DNA of 52,646 nt from contig JAUCBJ010004536.1 of assembly GCA_032718475.1 (NCBI GenBank), positions 1 to 52,646 of the forward strand, written 5' to 3'. Both the position numbers and the translations under genes were made by a program. The notes beneath the pieces were generated by a model that saw only the letters and a list, made by a program, of their open reading frames with translations, was not told where the DNA came from and did no database searches. Numbering within the stretch: the stretch's first letter is position 1; each line of letters starts with the position of its first letter. The stretch comes from Nemertoderma westbladi (taxonomy: Eukaryota; Xenacoelomorpha; Nemertodermatida; Nemertodermatidae). This document shows, piece by piece, positions 40,378 to 52,368 of this stretch.

Positions 40378-40859
40378 AGGTCAAGTATTCTAGGTCATTG
40401 ATCAAGAAAACTTGCCACCTCCATGCAGCATAAAGGAGGTGCCACCTGTAGCTGCATAGACCCTCTTACTAGGGCAAATCTGGTCCTGTAACTAGGACCC
40501 CCTTCGTTCTGGGATAAGGACGCCCTTGGTCCTGGATTAAGGACCCATATACTTGGCTGCAGGGGTATATGGCCTGACCAGGCAGATGGTGATCTACCAA
40601 TGGCTGGTCAGGAGTAGAGTGTTCTCATGTCCACTCTGAGAGCACTTCACTGCGACCTGCACCTGGCAGCAAGGGTACAGGGCATGACCCAGCAGATGAG
40701 CTGCAACAGCCAATGGTGGGTCATGTGCGCCAGAGTAGATATGGGTGATGGGCCTCATATCTGACTCCATTGCGACACCCACCCTGTGGAATGGCAAACC
40801 AGGGTGTGGTATTTGCCCCGAGAGCTGACTCGGCAAAAAAGCACCCCCCAACCCCCACT

Positions 40860-41744
40860 ATGGATTACAATAGCAATGCGGAGGTCCGGCCACTAGAGGC
40901 CAGTGGAATTACCGGACTCAATCGGCCTCACAGGCGTCAGTTAACTCCTGACCGGCTGCCTGTTTCACCCCCTACTGGAGAGAGAGCAGCCAACAATTCT
41001 TTGAGTCCCTTTCCTGATGACCTTTCTGGCCCAAACCCTGGGTCACCAGGAAGGCCAGATTGTGATGGGGAGAGGGATTCTGGAGTTGGAGGCTACTCTC
41101 ATGTTCCACCCCGACCAACAAAGCCATTGGTGAATCTGAGGCAAGTCACAAGACTAGCCTCAGTAAACACCCTAACACTCGGGTCCCCAATGCGACAAGG
41201 TGAGCTGACTGCCTTGGCAGATAAGCTTTCTCTTAGCGCAGTGGGTGTTCAAGAGCACCGAATGCAGACTGGACAGACTGATGAGGTTCTGATTAAGGAC
41301 ATGGGGGGCGGTTGGCGACTCGCCCTCGCGTCAGCAGATGATAGTGGCAATGGTGGAATTGGTCTATTGATGAATCCAACTGCACATGCAGCATTGGACA
41401 AAATAGACCAAATCTCTAATCGCATCATCCGTTGCCACTTCTCATGTTCTGGAAGACTGGCTAAGAAGTTTCCTAAGGTGGTTCTGATTGTGTGCTACTC
41501 TCCAACTAGTGTTGCCCCTGTAGAGGAGGTGGAAAATTTCTACCACAATCTACAAGCAGCTACTGATGGAGTGGATCAGCATGCATTCTTAACATTCCTG
41601 GGAGACTTTAATGCAAGTCTGCATCAATCACCTACATCGCCCTGGGTCTATAGCTGTCCATCTTCAGGATTTTATCTCTGGAAATGGATTGTTTTCGGCT
41701 GGAACCCAGTTCAAGAAGCGAACTGGAAAGCTATGGACTCATAG
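40860..41744 (+). pseudogene. LINE endonuclease (APE-type) part, ends in frameshift
   Basis: The first ATG at 40,860 (M-D-Y-N-S-N) follows a frame open from 40,770. S-A-V-G-V-Q-E-H-R-M supplies the catalytic glutamate segment and F-L-G-D-F-N-A the D-x-N motif. A frame change between about 41,610 and 41,650 diverts the frame to a stop at 41,744. The endonuclease continues in the next frame with Q-I-D-H-I-L and S-D-H-R-L-I. Confidence 0.8.
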
Positions 41745-44066
41745 TGGACCCAGTGGTCACAAGTCCCAGATAGACCATATTCTGTTTCGTAGGAAATACA
41801 GGAGCTCTATACAAGACTGTAATGCATTTACACTTCGACCCTTCTCCAGTGATCACCGCCTTATTGTGGCCAAGGTAAGACTTAGTCTGCGTGCTAGCAG
41901 AACAACGAAATCTGCCTTGCCGCGGCATGACTGGTCCTCTCTGTTGCAACAGCCAAGTGTGAGATCCAGCTTCACACTACAGCTGAGCAACAGGTATGAG
42001 GCTCTTGCCTCTGAGGCGGCAGATCACTGTGAGGGTTATACTGCCTTTACAGAAGCAGTTAAGTTAGCAGCTGCAGAAACAGTTCCTGTATACCCTCGAA
42101 ACAGGAAAAGGGCCCCCTGGACTGACAACAAAATTCAGAAGTGCCGAAATGACCTTCATAAGGCGCAGAAAGAGTCCCGACTCAAACAGACTACAGCGAC
42201 CAAGAATGCAGTTAAGGCTGCATCTAGGTCCCTGAACAGGCAGTACTCTGCTAATCTACAGGAGCTAATAAACCAACAGGTTGATGCCATCAATGATGCT
42301 GACGACAGCAGGCAATCATCCCAGGCATGGAAATCGATCAATCTGCTTACTGGGCGGAAAAGCCAACCAACCACCAAGGTTACGGCTGAATCACCAGCCG
42401 ATCGCCTCAATGGTTGGAAAGCCCACTTTGAAAAGCTCCTCAATAATGACAGGGTATTGCCTGATAACTTTATAGAAGTAAAAGTGTCTGAGTCTGTACT
42501 CCCAGATATTCCCATTGGCGATATCTCCTTTGCAGAAGTGAAGGCTGCTGCAAAGAGCATTAAGACCAATCGTGCCAGTGGAGTAGATGGTGTTCCCCCT
42601 GAGGTCTTTAAAATACCTGAGTGTTTAAAGCTCATCTATCCCATCATAGTAGACATGTTCCGAACAACAAGAGTCCCACAAGAAATGAAAACAAATAAGT
42701 TGGTGCCAGTTCCCAAGAAGGGCAACCTAACACTCTATGGTTCTTTTCGGGGAATCTCATTGATCTCGATTGCTGCAAAGCTATACAATAGGATTCTATT
42801 AAATCGCATCAGGGATCCCATTGAGAGACTGCTCCGTGGAAATCAGAATGGGTTCCGTAAAGGTCGTGGGACCATGGAGCCCATTTTGGCACTTAGAAGG
42901 ATAATTGAAGAGTTATCAAAAAAGAAAGACAGGCATCTGGCTGTTATCTTTGTTGACTTCTTCAAGGCCTTTGATTCAGTCTCTCGCTCACGTATGTTCA
43001 GCATACTTTCATTATATGGGATTCTGATGAAATTATTGCAGCAATCAGATCAGTATACGATGGTTCGACAACATTTGTGTCTACTGTTGACGGTGACACA
43101 GAACCATTTGAAGTGTTATGGGGCGTCCTCCAAGGAGACACACTTGCACCATTCTTGTTCATTATTGTGGTTGACTATGTTCTACGCATGTCCTTAGATC
43201 ATTATAATGATGATGGGGTGATGATAACTCCACCTACTGGCTCCAGAAGTCGAGGAAATCATGCCAAGTACCTAACTGATCTAGACTTTGCTGATGACTT
43301 AGGAGTACTCTCAGAATCATTAGAGGGAGCCCAACGGCTCCTCAGCTCATTAGAACATGCTGCTTCTAGTGTTGGTCTTTTTATTAACTCCAGAAAGACC
43401 AAAATTCTGACAGTTAACTTTGAAAGTCCTCAGCAAGTCTCTGATCGGATGAGCATAAGCTCAAAGGATGGTATGCTTGAGCATGTGGACGACTTCTGTT
43501 ACCTGGGATCATGGATCCGGAAGTCAGGTGAGGACCTTCGAATACGTAAGGGAAAGGCATGGGCAGCCTTGAATAGGCTTTCCAGGATTTGGAAGTCACC
43601 GAGAATTAATCGGAAACTTAAGGTCCGATTATTTAGAGCAGCAGTAGTTCCAGTACTCCTCTACGGGAGTCCATGCTGGGCTCTAACTACTGAGGACACC
43701 AAATCTCTGGATGGCACATTCAAAAGAATGCTACGTCGGGTTCATTGTGTCAAGTACAATGCACACATCTCCAACCAGACACTATATAACATTGGAGGTG
43801 TCTCATTGGTTCCCCCAAGCTTGACACTAGAACAAAATCGCCTCCGCTTTGCAGGACATTGCTTTCGCCGTGAGGACCAGCCAGTGCATAATCTTGTACT
43901 TTGGCAGCCTCATGGAGTGAATAAGCATGGTGGACAGCCCATGACTTTCTTGAGACGCATCTTAAAGGACACTGGCCTTAAAGATGCGGATGATCTAGCA
44001 AATGTCATGGGTGATAGGGAGTTGTGGCGGTGCAATTTTGTTGACAAGCCGGCACAGCATTCTTAA
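41640..44066 (+). pseudogene. LINE endonuclease end plus reverse transcriptase, one frameshift
   Basis: The frame carries Q-I-D-H-I-L-F-R-R-K and S-D-H-R-L-I (end of endonuclease), then the RT: V-P-V-P-K-K-G-N-L, F-R-G-I-S-L, N-G-F-R-K-G-R and V-D-F-F-K-A-F-D-S-V. At about 43,024 one C is missing relative to the copy at 48,640 (GGGATTCTGATG for GGGATTCCTGATG), moving the rest into another frame. That frame holds L-Q-G-D-T-L-A-P-F, L-D-F-A-D-D and the C-terminal A-G-H-C-F-R-R, ending at 44,066. Confidence 0.85.
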
Positions 44067-44102
44067 AAATGCAGCTGCAATGCAGCATGCCGATCCTAGT
44101 AG

Positions 44103-44531
44103 ACGGGTGGCCCTGTGGTAAACCACGCCGTGTATGGGTGGCCCTGTGGTAAACCGCGCTGTGTATGGGTGGCCCTGTGGTAAACCGCGCCGTGTATGGG
44201 TGGCCCTGTAGTAAACCGCGCCGTGTATGGGTGGCCCTGTAGTAAACCGCGCCGTGTATGGGTGGCCCAGTGATAAACTGCGCCGTGTATGGGTGGCCCT
44301 GTAGTAAACTGGGCCGTGTATGGATGGCCCTGTGATAAACTGCGCCGTGTATGGGTGGCCCTTTAGTAAACTGCGCCGTGTACGGGTGGCCCTGTAGTAA
44401 ACCGCGCCGTGTATGAGTGGCCCTGTGGTAAACCGCGCTGTCTACGGGTGGCCCTGTGGTAAACCGGGCAGTGTACGGTTGGCCCTGTGGTAAACCGGCT
44501 GTGTATGGGTGGCCCTGTGGTAAACCGGGCC
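44103..44531. repeat. 31-bp tandem repeat, about 14 units (right part)
   Basis: Continuation of the array interrupted by the LINE. The units here are more varied, often GTGTATGGG. The first unit with its CCACGCC variant equals the last unit before the LINE, as expected for a target duplication. Confidence 0.92.
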
Positions 44532-45187
44532 TTGTAGATCAATTCTAATATGTGTAGGTTTAAGTTAAATTGTATGTGGGGCGAGTCACGCTCCACTCCT
44601 GTATTATTGGATAAATTCCCAAATCCCAATCTATGTATTGGAATTTGGGTACCGGTTGAAATCATTTTGTACTGGTTAATGTAAGAAATGATTCGTCTTA
44701 TATAAGCTCTTTTATAATCTGTCTGCCATCGAAATTATAATCATTAGATTTATAGAGGCGGTCGCACAGCCAGACAATACTTAGGCCACTCCAATTGATT
44801 CTGTGTGTACCGGCTCGTTATTATGGAATGCAATACCGAATTATAGCTAGTTGGAGCAGCATAGAGAGACAATTATTAAACGCAATAATTTTTATTGTCC
44901 ATTTTTATCCTTTTTTTGTCAATTTTTTTTGATTTTTTATGTCATCCAAAAGTCTAATGTTAGGTTCCATGCTACCGGTTTCTCTACTGCTGTTCTCTCA
45001 GGCTATCAGTACCGGTTAGTATATATATAGCACTATTTTGCTGTATTGTATGTACAGATGTAGGTATAAAGCAGGTATTTCTGTATTTTAGTACCGGTAC
45101 CGGCACTGGTACTGCTATAGGCCTACTGTGTAGCCTACCATTTAAATACGGTAATGGTAGGCCTACCGGTTGTGCTAATAAGGTATA
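44532..45187. other. Spacer with GTACCGGTAC palindromes
   Basis: No gene or repeat is supported. Clusters of ACCGGTACCGG and TAGGCCTAC at about 45,090-45,170 are noted; such short palindromes also recur elsewhere in the window. Confidence 0.4.
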
Positions 45188-46541
45188 CAGACGTTTCGGC
45201 CTAGGACGTTTCGGTCCAGGACGTTTCGGCCCGGACGATTCGGCCCGGACGATTCGGTCCGGACGTTTCGGCCCATGACTGAAACTGAAAGAAAAGGCCA
45301 AGTCGTTTTATTATATGATAATAATTATTCATTAAAATTCGACTTATTTCACAATAACATACAAACAACACTAAGTGTTGTTAAGTCTTAATGAAATATA
45401 TTTTATGAAAAGGCTATTTAATTTACCTTTATTACAAAATTAAATAAACAATATGTATGGTGGTACTCTGGTTCCATAGACAATTCGCCATCAATTATGT
45501 TTATTACATTAGTTAATATTTATAAATATAATCGTAGAACTTCTATCTTGACTACTTTAGAATAGGTGGATCAGAGTTCCTACTATGTAACAATTGTTCT
45601 AGTAACGTAAAAACTTCAAAATCAAAACAAACATATTGAACAACTTATTCTTAAAATGATTGGTTTATATTTGCTTTGTAAGAAGTGATGATGAGGATGA
45701 CATATATTTAAAACTAGTTGAATAGCTTATAAATCGAAGGAAAATAACTGAATAAAGTAATTGATTTAATTTTGTAACAATAAGAAAATGTTAACGATTG
45801 CAGGACTGTAAACTAGCACTGGAATTTCGCATACCGGTAGCAATTCTAGAACAGGTGATATCTCGATATCTGATATCTTGTTTATCCATATGTTCGAACG
45901 TCGGAACGTCTTGCTCTTGAACGCGAAGGGAGAATAGCACAAAATTAACAGTAAAACGAACAATATCCCGCATTAATTTACTACTGTATGTTGCAAATCT
46001 TAGTTTTTTATACTACAGTATGTATGAGTTGAGTATGTACAGTATACAGAAGCTTCTGCAAATAAACCTTGTATAACTTAACTACTGATGCCAATTTATC
46101 TGCGTCAGGTTCTACTTGTATAACCGTATATCCCATTCAGGGACAGGTGATAATCTATGAATAATAGCGATTGGAGGTTAAACAGTAGTCCTATTTAAAA
46201 TAATTAATGGGTATTATAATTAACAGTTAAAAGTATTAAAATTATATGCATATAATTAACAGTTAAAAGTATTAAAATTATATGCATATAATTAACAGTT
46301 AAAAGTATTAAAATTATATGCATATAATTAACAGTTAAAAGTATTAAAATTATATGCATATAATTAACAGTTAAAAGTATTAAAATTATATGCATATAAT
46401 CTTCTACATATTACATTGTGTAGACTAAACTTTATATTTGTAAAGTGAATCTTTGGGCCAAAACGTCCGACAAGCAAATCTTATATTTAACTCATTAGGC
46501 CGAAACGTCCTAGGCCAAAACGTCTTAGACCGAAACGTCTG
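45188..46541. mobile_element. Non-autonomous TIR element with GACGTTTCGGCC arrays
   Basis: The left end (45,188-45,285) holds six tandem GGACGTTTCGGCC-type motifs beginning CAGACGTTTCGG. The right end (46,454-46,541) holds four inverted ones ending CCGAAACGTCTG. The 1.35-kb interior has no transposase-like frame. Target duplication could not be settled (TATA on the left, TTAC on the right). The superfamily is unknown to me. Confidence 0.7.
46214..46400. repeat. 36-bp AT-rich tandem repeat, 5 units
   Basis: The unit is ATAATTAACAGTTAAAAGTA plus TTAAAATTATATGCAT. It lies inside the TIR element near its right end. The period is a multiple of three, giving a spurious 12-residue repeat frame on the minus strand. 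Confidence 0.92.
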
Positions 46542-46726
46542 TTACCCTGCTAATAAATTTTAAATAATTGATAGGCGAAACTGGATTGCAGGATTGTGGA
46601 AAATGTGGATATACCTTTCACATAATTTAGGCCTTACTGTATTAGTTTTATAATCAATAATGGATCATGACTACTGTCTGAGTAGTGTTACGGATAGCGG
46701 CTCCACTACTTCCAATAGCACAGAAG

Positions 46727-47300
46727 GCCCGCCTCTGTAACCTGCCCCTTTCCCTCAATTAGTTAAATGATCGTTTATTGTTTTGGTTAGAAAATCCCGT
46801 CTCTGTAACCTGCTCCTTTCCCTCAATTAGTTAAATGATCGTTTATTGTTTTGGTTAGAAAATCCCGTCTCTGTAACCTGCTCCTTTCCCTTTGGTAAAG
46901 TGACTGTTTATTGTTTTGGTTAGAAAATCCCGCCTCTGTAACCTGCTCCTTTCCCTCAATTAGTTTAAGTGATCGTTTATTGTTTTGGTTAGGAAATCCC
47001 GCCTCTGTAACCTGCTCCTTTCCCTCAATTGGTAATGTTATCGTTTATTGTTTTGGTTAGAAAATCCCGCCTCTGTAACCTGCTCCTTTCTCTCAATTGG
47101 TAATGTTATCGTTTATTGTTTTGGTTAGAAAATCCCGTCTCTGTAACCTGCTCCTTTCCCTCAATTAGTTAAATGATCGTTTATTGTTTTGGTTAGAAAA
47201 TCCCGTCTCTGTAACCTGCTCCTTTCCCTGATTTGGTAAAGTGACTGTTTATTGTTTTGGTTAGAAAACTCGGCCTTAACCTGCTCCTTTCCATCAATTG
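46727..47300. repeat. 68-bp tandem repeat, about 9 units
   Basis: The unit is TCTCTGTAACCTGCTCCTTT, CCCTCAATTAGTTAAATGAT, then CGTTTATTGTTTTGGTTAGA and AAATCCCG. Units are 67-70 bp; the last is degenerate. No coding capacity. Confidence 0.92.
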
Positions 47301-48607
47301 GTAATTGTTTTTGGCTATAAAATGAGTGTTTTGCTACGTCATGTGGTAATCGATTATCGACAACAACCACAAACTATTAAATATAGAGTCTTTTTACCAC
47401 AGGCGCATATGGAAATCTATCTCATAGTCTATAAATCATGGAATCATGGAATGTTTTGGCACAGGCATAGTGAAATCAACTGTCTGACAGTCCAGAAATC
47501 AGCAGTCTGACAGTTTGAAGAAATACATACATAAAAAATGACAATAAAAGTCATTAAATGGACAACAAAAGTCATTATGCATAATTCGTAAAAAAAAGTG
47601 ACAAAAAAAGTCAAATAAATTGACATAAAAAATCACTGCCATTATTAAACTCAGATATATTCTGACAGTATGAAATTGCAGTATTGGCTCCTGACAGAAA
47701 TGGCCAATTTACAAAAAGACTATATAAATTGGATTACTAGATCAACAATAGAGTAGTCTCAGATAGTGTCTGAACAACTCAATATAAACTAATTTTGAAT
47801 ATCTAATTAAAATTTAATTAAATTAACTAAATATAATTAATTTTACAATCTCCTTGTTACCAAATATGTCGTTACCACTTGAAACCAGGACAAGTTTATT
47901 TACCTCATAACTTAAACCCCAATTACTAAACTACTCAAAAAATGAGCTAAAAATATAAAAAGTCTAAAAGATATTTTAGAAAATATTTTCTACTAATAGA
48001 AGAACGCCAATATATTTAAATTGTAATCTTATTTGCAATCTAACTCATTTTACTACATTTGCGGTCGGGTGTAATTTTTGCCCAAGAAACCTAAGCCCGC
48101 ATGCAATTTGATTATCATTCTTCAGTAGTGGCCCAATTGTTGGACAGCAAGCTGTACGGCTGTTAACATAATTTATAAAACAGACGTGGATTTTTTCTTG
48201 ATATTTTTGGCAATGTTCCTCTCATACTTCCTTTTTTCTCTTCTAACTGCTTTGCAGACTTCAGATTCAATATCACAGGTTGCAGTTTTATAAGCAGCTA
48301 TAAAATAACTTAATTGAGTTGTAAATGTTTATTTGGGAGAATAAATCTCTCTATCCAAGACCAAAGGTATTGCAGGTTGCAATTATTGAGTAGGTCCAGT
48401 GAAGATTGCAGAATTAAACCAAGATATTCACAGCTTTTAGGTATAATGAAAGAGTTTGTTGATAATCTCATAACGTAACAAGCGAATATATGAATAAAAT
48501 ATTTTGTATATTTTAGTGTTAGGCCATGTTACTCACCGGAACTACCATACAGCACTATTTCAGTAGCACCCCAGACATAAGGTGTCAAGGACTTAGAATG
48601 AGCTCTA
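47301..48607. other. AT-rich spacer with short TGAC...GTCA repeats
   Basis: About four imperfect copies of TGACAATAAAAGTCA-like motifs lie at 47,537-47,635. Nothing else is recognised. Confidence 0.45.
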
Positions 48608-48972
48608 TATGTTCAGTATACTTTCATTATATGGGATTCCTGATGAAATTATTGCAGCAATCAGATCAGTATACGATGGTTCGGCAACATTTGTGTCTAC
48701 TGTTGACGGTGACACAGAACCATTCGAAGTGTTATGGGGAGTCCTCCAGGGAGACGCACTTGCACCATTCTTGTTCATTATTGTGGTTGACTATGTTCTA
48801 CGCATGTCCTTAGATCATTATAATGATGATGGGGTGATGATAACTCCACCTACTGGCTCCAGAAGTCGAGGAAATCCTGCCAAGTACCTAACTGATCTAG
48901 ACTTTGCTGATGTCTTAGGAGTACTCTCAGAATCACTAGAGGGAGCCCAACGGCTCCTCAGCTCATTAGAAC
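48608..48972 (+). mobile_element. RTE-like LINE fragment, truncated at both ends
   Basis: It covers the reverse transcriptase from M-F-S-I-L-S-L-Y-G-I-P to the S-S-L-E-L region. It keeps the C that is missing at 43,024, so the frame is intact here. The F-A-D-D motif has become F-A-D-V, so it is dead even locally. Neither LINE end is present. Confidence 0.85.
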
Positions 48973-49094
48973 TCAACCAGCATTATTAAGGTGCATTTAT
49001 TATCATACGCCTCTACACCGCAACACCTCTACACTCAACCATCTAAATTAATCAGCAATTCATCTACCAAGATCAGTCACTGCCAGTGTCAATA

Positions 49095-49238
49095 ATATAT
49101 TAAATTAAATTAAAGGAAGAACAGGAGTCTTACACCCCCAATAAAAAATATAGAATCAGGACATTTAGCCCAAAATATTTCTCGACCTCTAGGGTCATCA
49201 AAGAACAACAAACACACAAACACAAACAAATATAAATA
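49095..49238. repeat. 144-bp dispersed repeat, copy 1
   Basis: From ATATATTAAATTAAATTAAA to ACAAATATAAATA this is repeated at 49,775-49,918 with one mismatch. The copies lie 680 bp apart in direct orientation. Confidence 0.9.
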
Positions 49239-49774
49239 CATGCTAAACATACAGGTATGTGTCGCAACCCTAACCCTAAGCCTACCCGCCATACACTAAA
49301 TGATACCGTTAATAAACTGCACAATAGCTAAGCCTATATTCTATAAGAAAATATATGACAATTTTGTCGCCGTGAAAGGGGTATGACTGAGGCAAAAATA
49401 ATTAATTTGTGAAAAATATGGTTGCGTTTCGGTGTCTTGGACCAGTACGCGCTAATCCTCGAGACCTCGTCAGCTGGACAGGGAATTAGCCAAGCCTATC
49501 TATAATGCACCAATGACCTAAATTAATCGCACCATCAACTCTGTTACCACCTAGCCCAAACAGAAGTCAGACCATAGAACACAAGAACCCTATAGGCCTA
49601 TGGTAAGTAAATATGTTACCAATGGAAAACTGGTAGAGTGCTAGGCCACACACACAGTACAAAATTTAAATAAGATTTTATGATTTGCAGTAATGTCGGA
49701 ATTGTGCTCCACTTTCATAAGATGATAATTGATGTTAACGACATACTGACTAACAGGGGGTTGATATGTACTGT
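49239..49774. other. Sequence between the 144-bp repeats
   Basis: A GC-richer stretch at about 49,428-49,495 (TTTCGGTGTCTTGGACCAGT and following) looks unlike the surroundings and could be a SINE-like fragment; no pol III boxes were convincing. No gene is seen. Confidence 0.35.
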
Positions 49775-49918
49775 ATATATTAAATTAAATTAAAGGAAGA
49801 ACAGGAGTCTTACACCCCCAATAAAAAATATAGAATCAGGACATTTAGCCCAAAATATTTCTCGACCTCTAGGGTCATCGAAGAACAACAAACACACAAA
49901 CACAAACAAATATAAATA
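49775..49918. repeat. 144-bp dispersed repeat, copy 2
   Basis: Second copy; differs from copy 1 by G for A in CATCGAAG. No TG...CA ends, so not treated as LTRs. Confidence 0.9.
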
Positions 49919-50407
49919 AATTAGTGTCAATAATGGCTGACTGACCACCACATGAGATTTCATGAGATAATGTGTGGTGGGGTGTGGATCAGCCAAGGCT
50001 CAAATACCAGATCTCTAAAAATGCAATCACTTTAATGTGGGAAATAATTGGCATAGTTCACCTTAATAGAAAGTGACAGGATTTCAGTCATACTAGCGTA
50101 GAATGCCACATCACTAAACTGAGGTAAATCAATCTTGCATGGCGCATGCGAGAAATCCATGAAAATAATTCGTGATCAAAATCTGAAATATATAAACTTT
50201 TGTTACCATAAACTCATTCAATCATATATCAATCACCATTATAACAATTAATATTAATTATGTACACAATAAAAGGAGCAATGGATTGCATTGGATTAGA
50301 ATAATGTCTATAAAAAAATTAATCTCGATGTAGTAGAACAAAGTAAAAGATAAACGTGAATTTAAACTGATGTTGGACTTTTCAACAGCTTTTATACACC
50401 AAATTAT

Positions 50408-51477
50408 TCAAATTCCATTCGACAACAATGATGACCGGTCATTTGGAAATGGTTCATATAAGTTGAGCTTGCGACACCAGTAGTAAACGATTATTACAGT
50501 GGCAGGTATAGCAAAGGATAGAGATAAAAAGGCGAACAGGCAGGTAGCCACATCAAAACTCATGTAGTCAACAGTCACACCTCCAAGACTGTTGCCAAGA
50601 AACACTCCAACTGAGTTGCTTGCCACAAGCATGCTGTTGATTATCGCCTGATTCTCTATTGTGTCAGCTAGGCCGAGTTTCCCAAGGCAGAGTCTCATTA
50701 GAGCAGACACCGACGATGACAATCCAATGCCGATCCCTAAACCACAGAGAACCGCTCCGAATGTGGAGTATTGGAATCGGAAAGGTGAGTTGGGAAAGAG
50801 AAATGGTCCCAGAAATAGGTAGGAAAGGAATAGGACAAGGAGAGATGCGATTGCGACAACCGCAGGATTCAGTCGTTGGAATCGCTGTAACATAAGCGAT
50901 ATTATGAATCCGACAACGCCAGATATCATGGGAGATAGAATGAACAATGCAGATACCTTCAATAGATTCATTCCTTCGAAGCCAGATAAGTGTAGACTGT
51001 AAGTTGTGTTGTAGAATCCATGACAGACCAGCACCTGCATGCTAACTAAGAAGAAACACAAGACCACAGGGTCAAGTAGTAGATGGAAGATTGTGAATTT
51101 GGCACGTGTCTTTTTATCACGGTTCACAGATTCTATAGTTACAGCATTGATAAATGTTACTATAAGTCCCAAAATGCCAACAGCAACAAAAGGTGTGTAG
51201 AAGGAATCAGTTATGGTGATCAATCCTGAGCCAACGAATGGTCCAATGCAACAGCCCACAAGGTAGAGGTTGATTTGGAGGCTGACAACAAAATCTCGGT
51301 GATCCTTGAACATTTCACTCAGGTAGATACTCGCAGCGACATTGGCGAAACTGAACCCCAACGCTTCAATGGCGATACGTGATATGTAGCAGCAGGTGAT
51401 GTAGATAGCTTCTTGGGATTTTGGTATGAAGACTGAGAGTCCGAATGAGATGACACCCAAATGTTCCATGAAGAATC
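50408..51477 (-). CDS. MFS transporter, SLC18B1-like, exon 2 (residues 84-439)
   Basis: Acceptor TTTTAAG|GATTC; the split glycine codon joins exon 1 in phase 1. The exon encodes about ten of the expected twelve membrane helices: F-F-M-E-H-L-G-V at the start, the central basic loop S-V-N-R-D-K-K-T-R-A-K after helix 6, and G-L-G-I-G-I-G-L-S-S-S-V in the C-terminal half. The tail ends D-R-S-S-L-L-S-N-G-I; D-R-S-S-L-L fits the acidic dileucine signal for endosomal or vesicular sorting. Human SLC18B1 is a vesicular polyamine transporter of similar length; by that analogy this is a proton-coupled vesicle exporter, but substrate is inference. Stop at 50,408-50,410. Confidence 0.82.
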
Positions 51478-52118
51478 CTTAAAAGGTAATAAAAATAGTT
51501 GTATTGAATATGCCATCATATTAATCCACACAGACATACAATTAAAAATAAATAAATGTAAAAAAATGTAAGTTATATATTATATATATATAAGTTCGTA
51601 TTTTTCTCTCTAACGCCATTGTCATTACTCTTTAGGTATAGCTACTTTCATAACTATTGTTGCATTCCCAAACACAACACACATGCATCATCCTTTCGAT
51701 TTACCCTGGTACATAACTTGCATGTACGAGTTGAGTAGATTTGTTCAAGATTTGAACAGGTGCGCTGTGAAGGAACAGATATTGAAACAATTTTCAAGAT
51801 TTGTTGTGTTGTTCTGGGAAACTGATTCAAAGAACACATAAGCTGGAAATGGTGCCCAACAATACCCAGTTATCAAAGAACGAAAAATGTAGGATTTTAG
51901 TATCAACAAGAGGAATGAGATTGGGGATTATTCGGTAACATTCGGTTAACAACATTTACAGATTTTGAACATTAATTATTGTTCGCTTAATTAATTAACA
52001 TAGGCTGTCATCATATTTTGTCCTTCGCTATATAGATGACTATCAATACTAACTAAGTATTAATACTTTAGTAATACTTTTTTTTTTAATACATTATTTT
52101 ATAACTTACTTCACTCAC

Positions 52119-52368
52119 CTATTATCAGACTTCTCTTGAATCCAAGAACAGGGATTGCGTTGCCAGCTATAATGAACACAATGAGACGCATTGTAGAAAA
52201 TCCTCCAAATAGAAATCCTATGGTTGTTTGACTGAAACCCCTGGTAACTGCGTACTTAGGGAACACAGCATAGGGCATCCCCATGGCAACACCAGCAACA
52301 AATATTTGAAACAATAAGGTGAAGCCATTGAATAGTCGCATGTAGAAGGCGTAGTTAGTAAACGCCAT
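52119..52368 (-). CDS. MFS transporter, SLC18B1-like, exon 1 (residues 1-83)
   Basis: ATG at 52,368 is preceded directly by an in-frame TAA, which fixes the start. The exon encodes the first two helices, with P-Y-A-V-F-P-K in the loop and T-I-G-F-L-F-G-G-F in helix 2, then L-G-F-K-R-S-L where MFS proteins carry motif A. It ends ATAATAG|GTGAGTG, a strong donor, in phase 1. With exon 2 the protein is 439 residues. The 641-bp intron between them is AT-rich and unremarkable. Confidence 0.82.

Larger units (their letters stand above)
40378..44102 (+). mobile_element. Nearly full-length RTE-like LINE, 3.7 kb
   Basis: It is flanked by the 27-bp sequence ACGGGTGGCCCTGTGGTAAA-CCACGCC at 40,351-40,377 and 44,103-44,129. 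A leader of about 480 bp precedes an endonuclease-reverse transcriptase frame, and the 3' end is CATGCCGATCCTAGTAG. A single frame with endonuclease then RT, a short 3' flank and TAG-type tails fits the RTE clade; the clade is inferred from motifs. Two frameshifts make it inactive. Confidence 0.88.

Noticed and set aside
45766-45973. Minus-strand frame with signal-peptide-like start as possible first exon of the array gene
   Set aside because: It lies inside the TIR element, and the only donor-like GT nearby gives phase 0 or 1 rather than the phase 2 required by X1.
46204-46395. Minus frame repeating M-H-I-I-L-I-L-L-T-V-N-Y
   Set aside because: Translation of the 36-bp AT-rich satellite; no other support.
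49266-49282. AACCCTAACCCTAAGCC as telomeric repeat
   Set aside because: Only two units; too short for an interstitial telomere.
49095-49918. Pair of 144-bp repeats as LTRs of a retrotransposon
   Set aside because: No TG...CA termini, no primer-binding or polypurine signal recognised, no flanking duplication seen.
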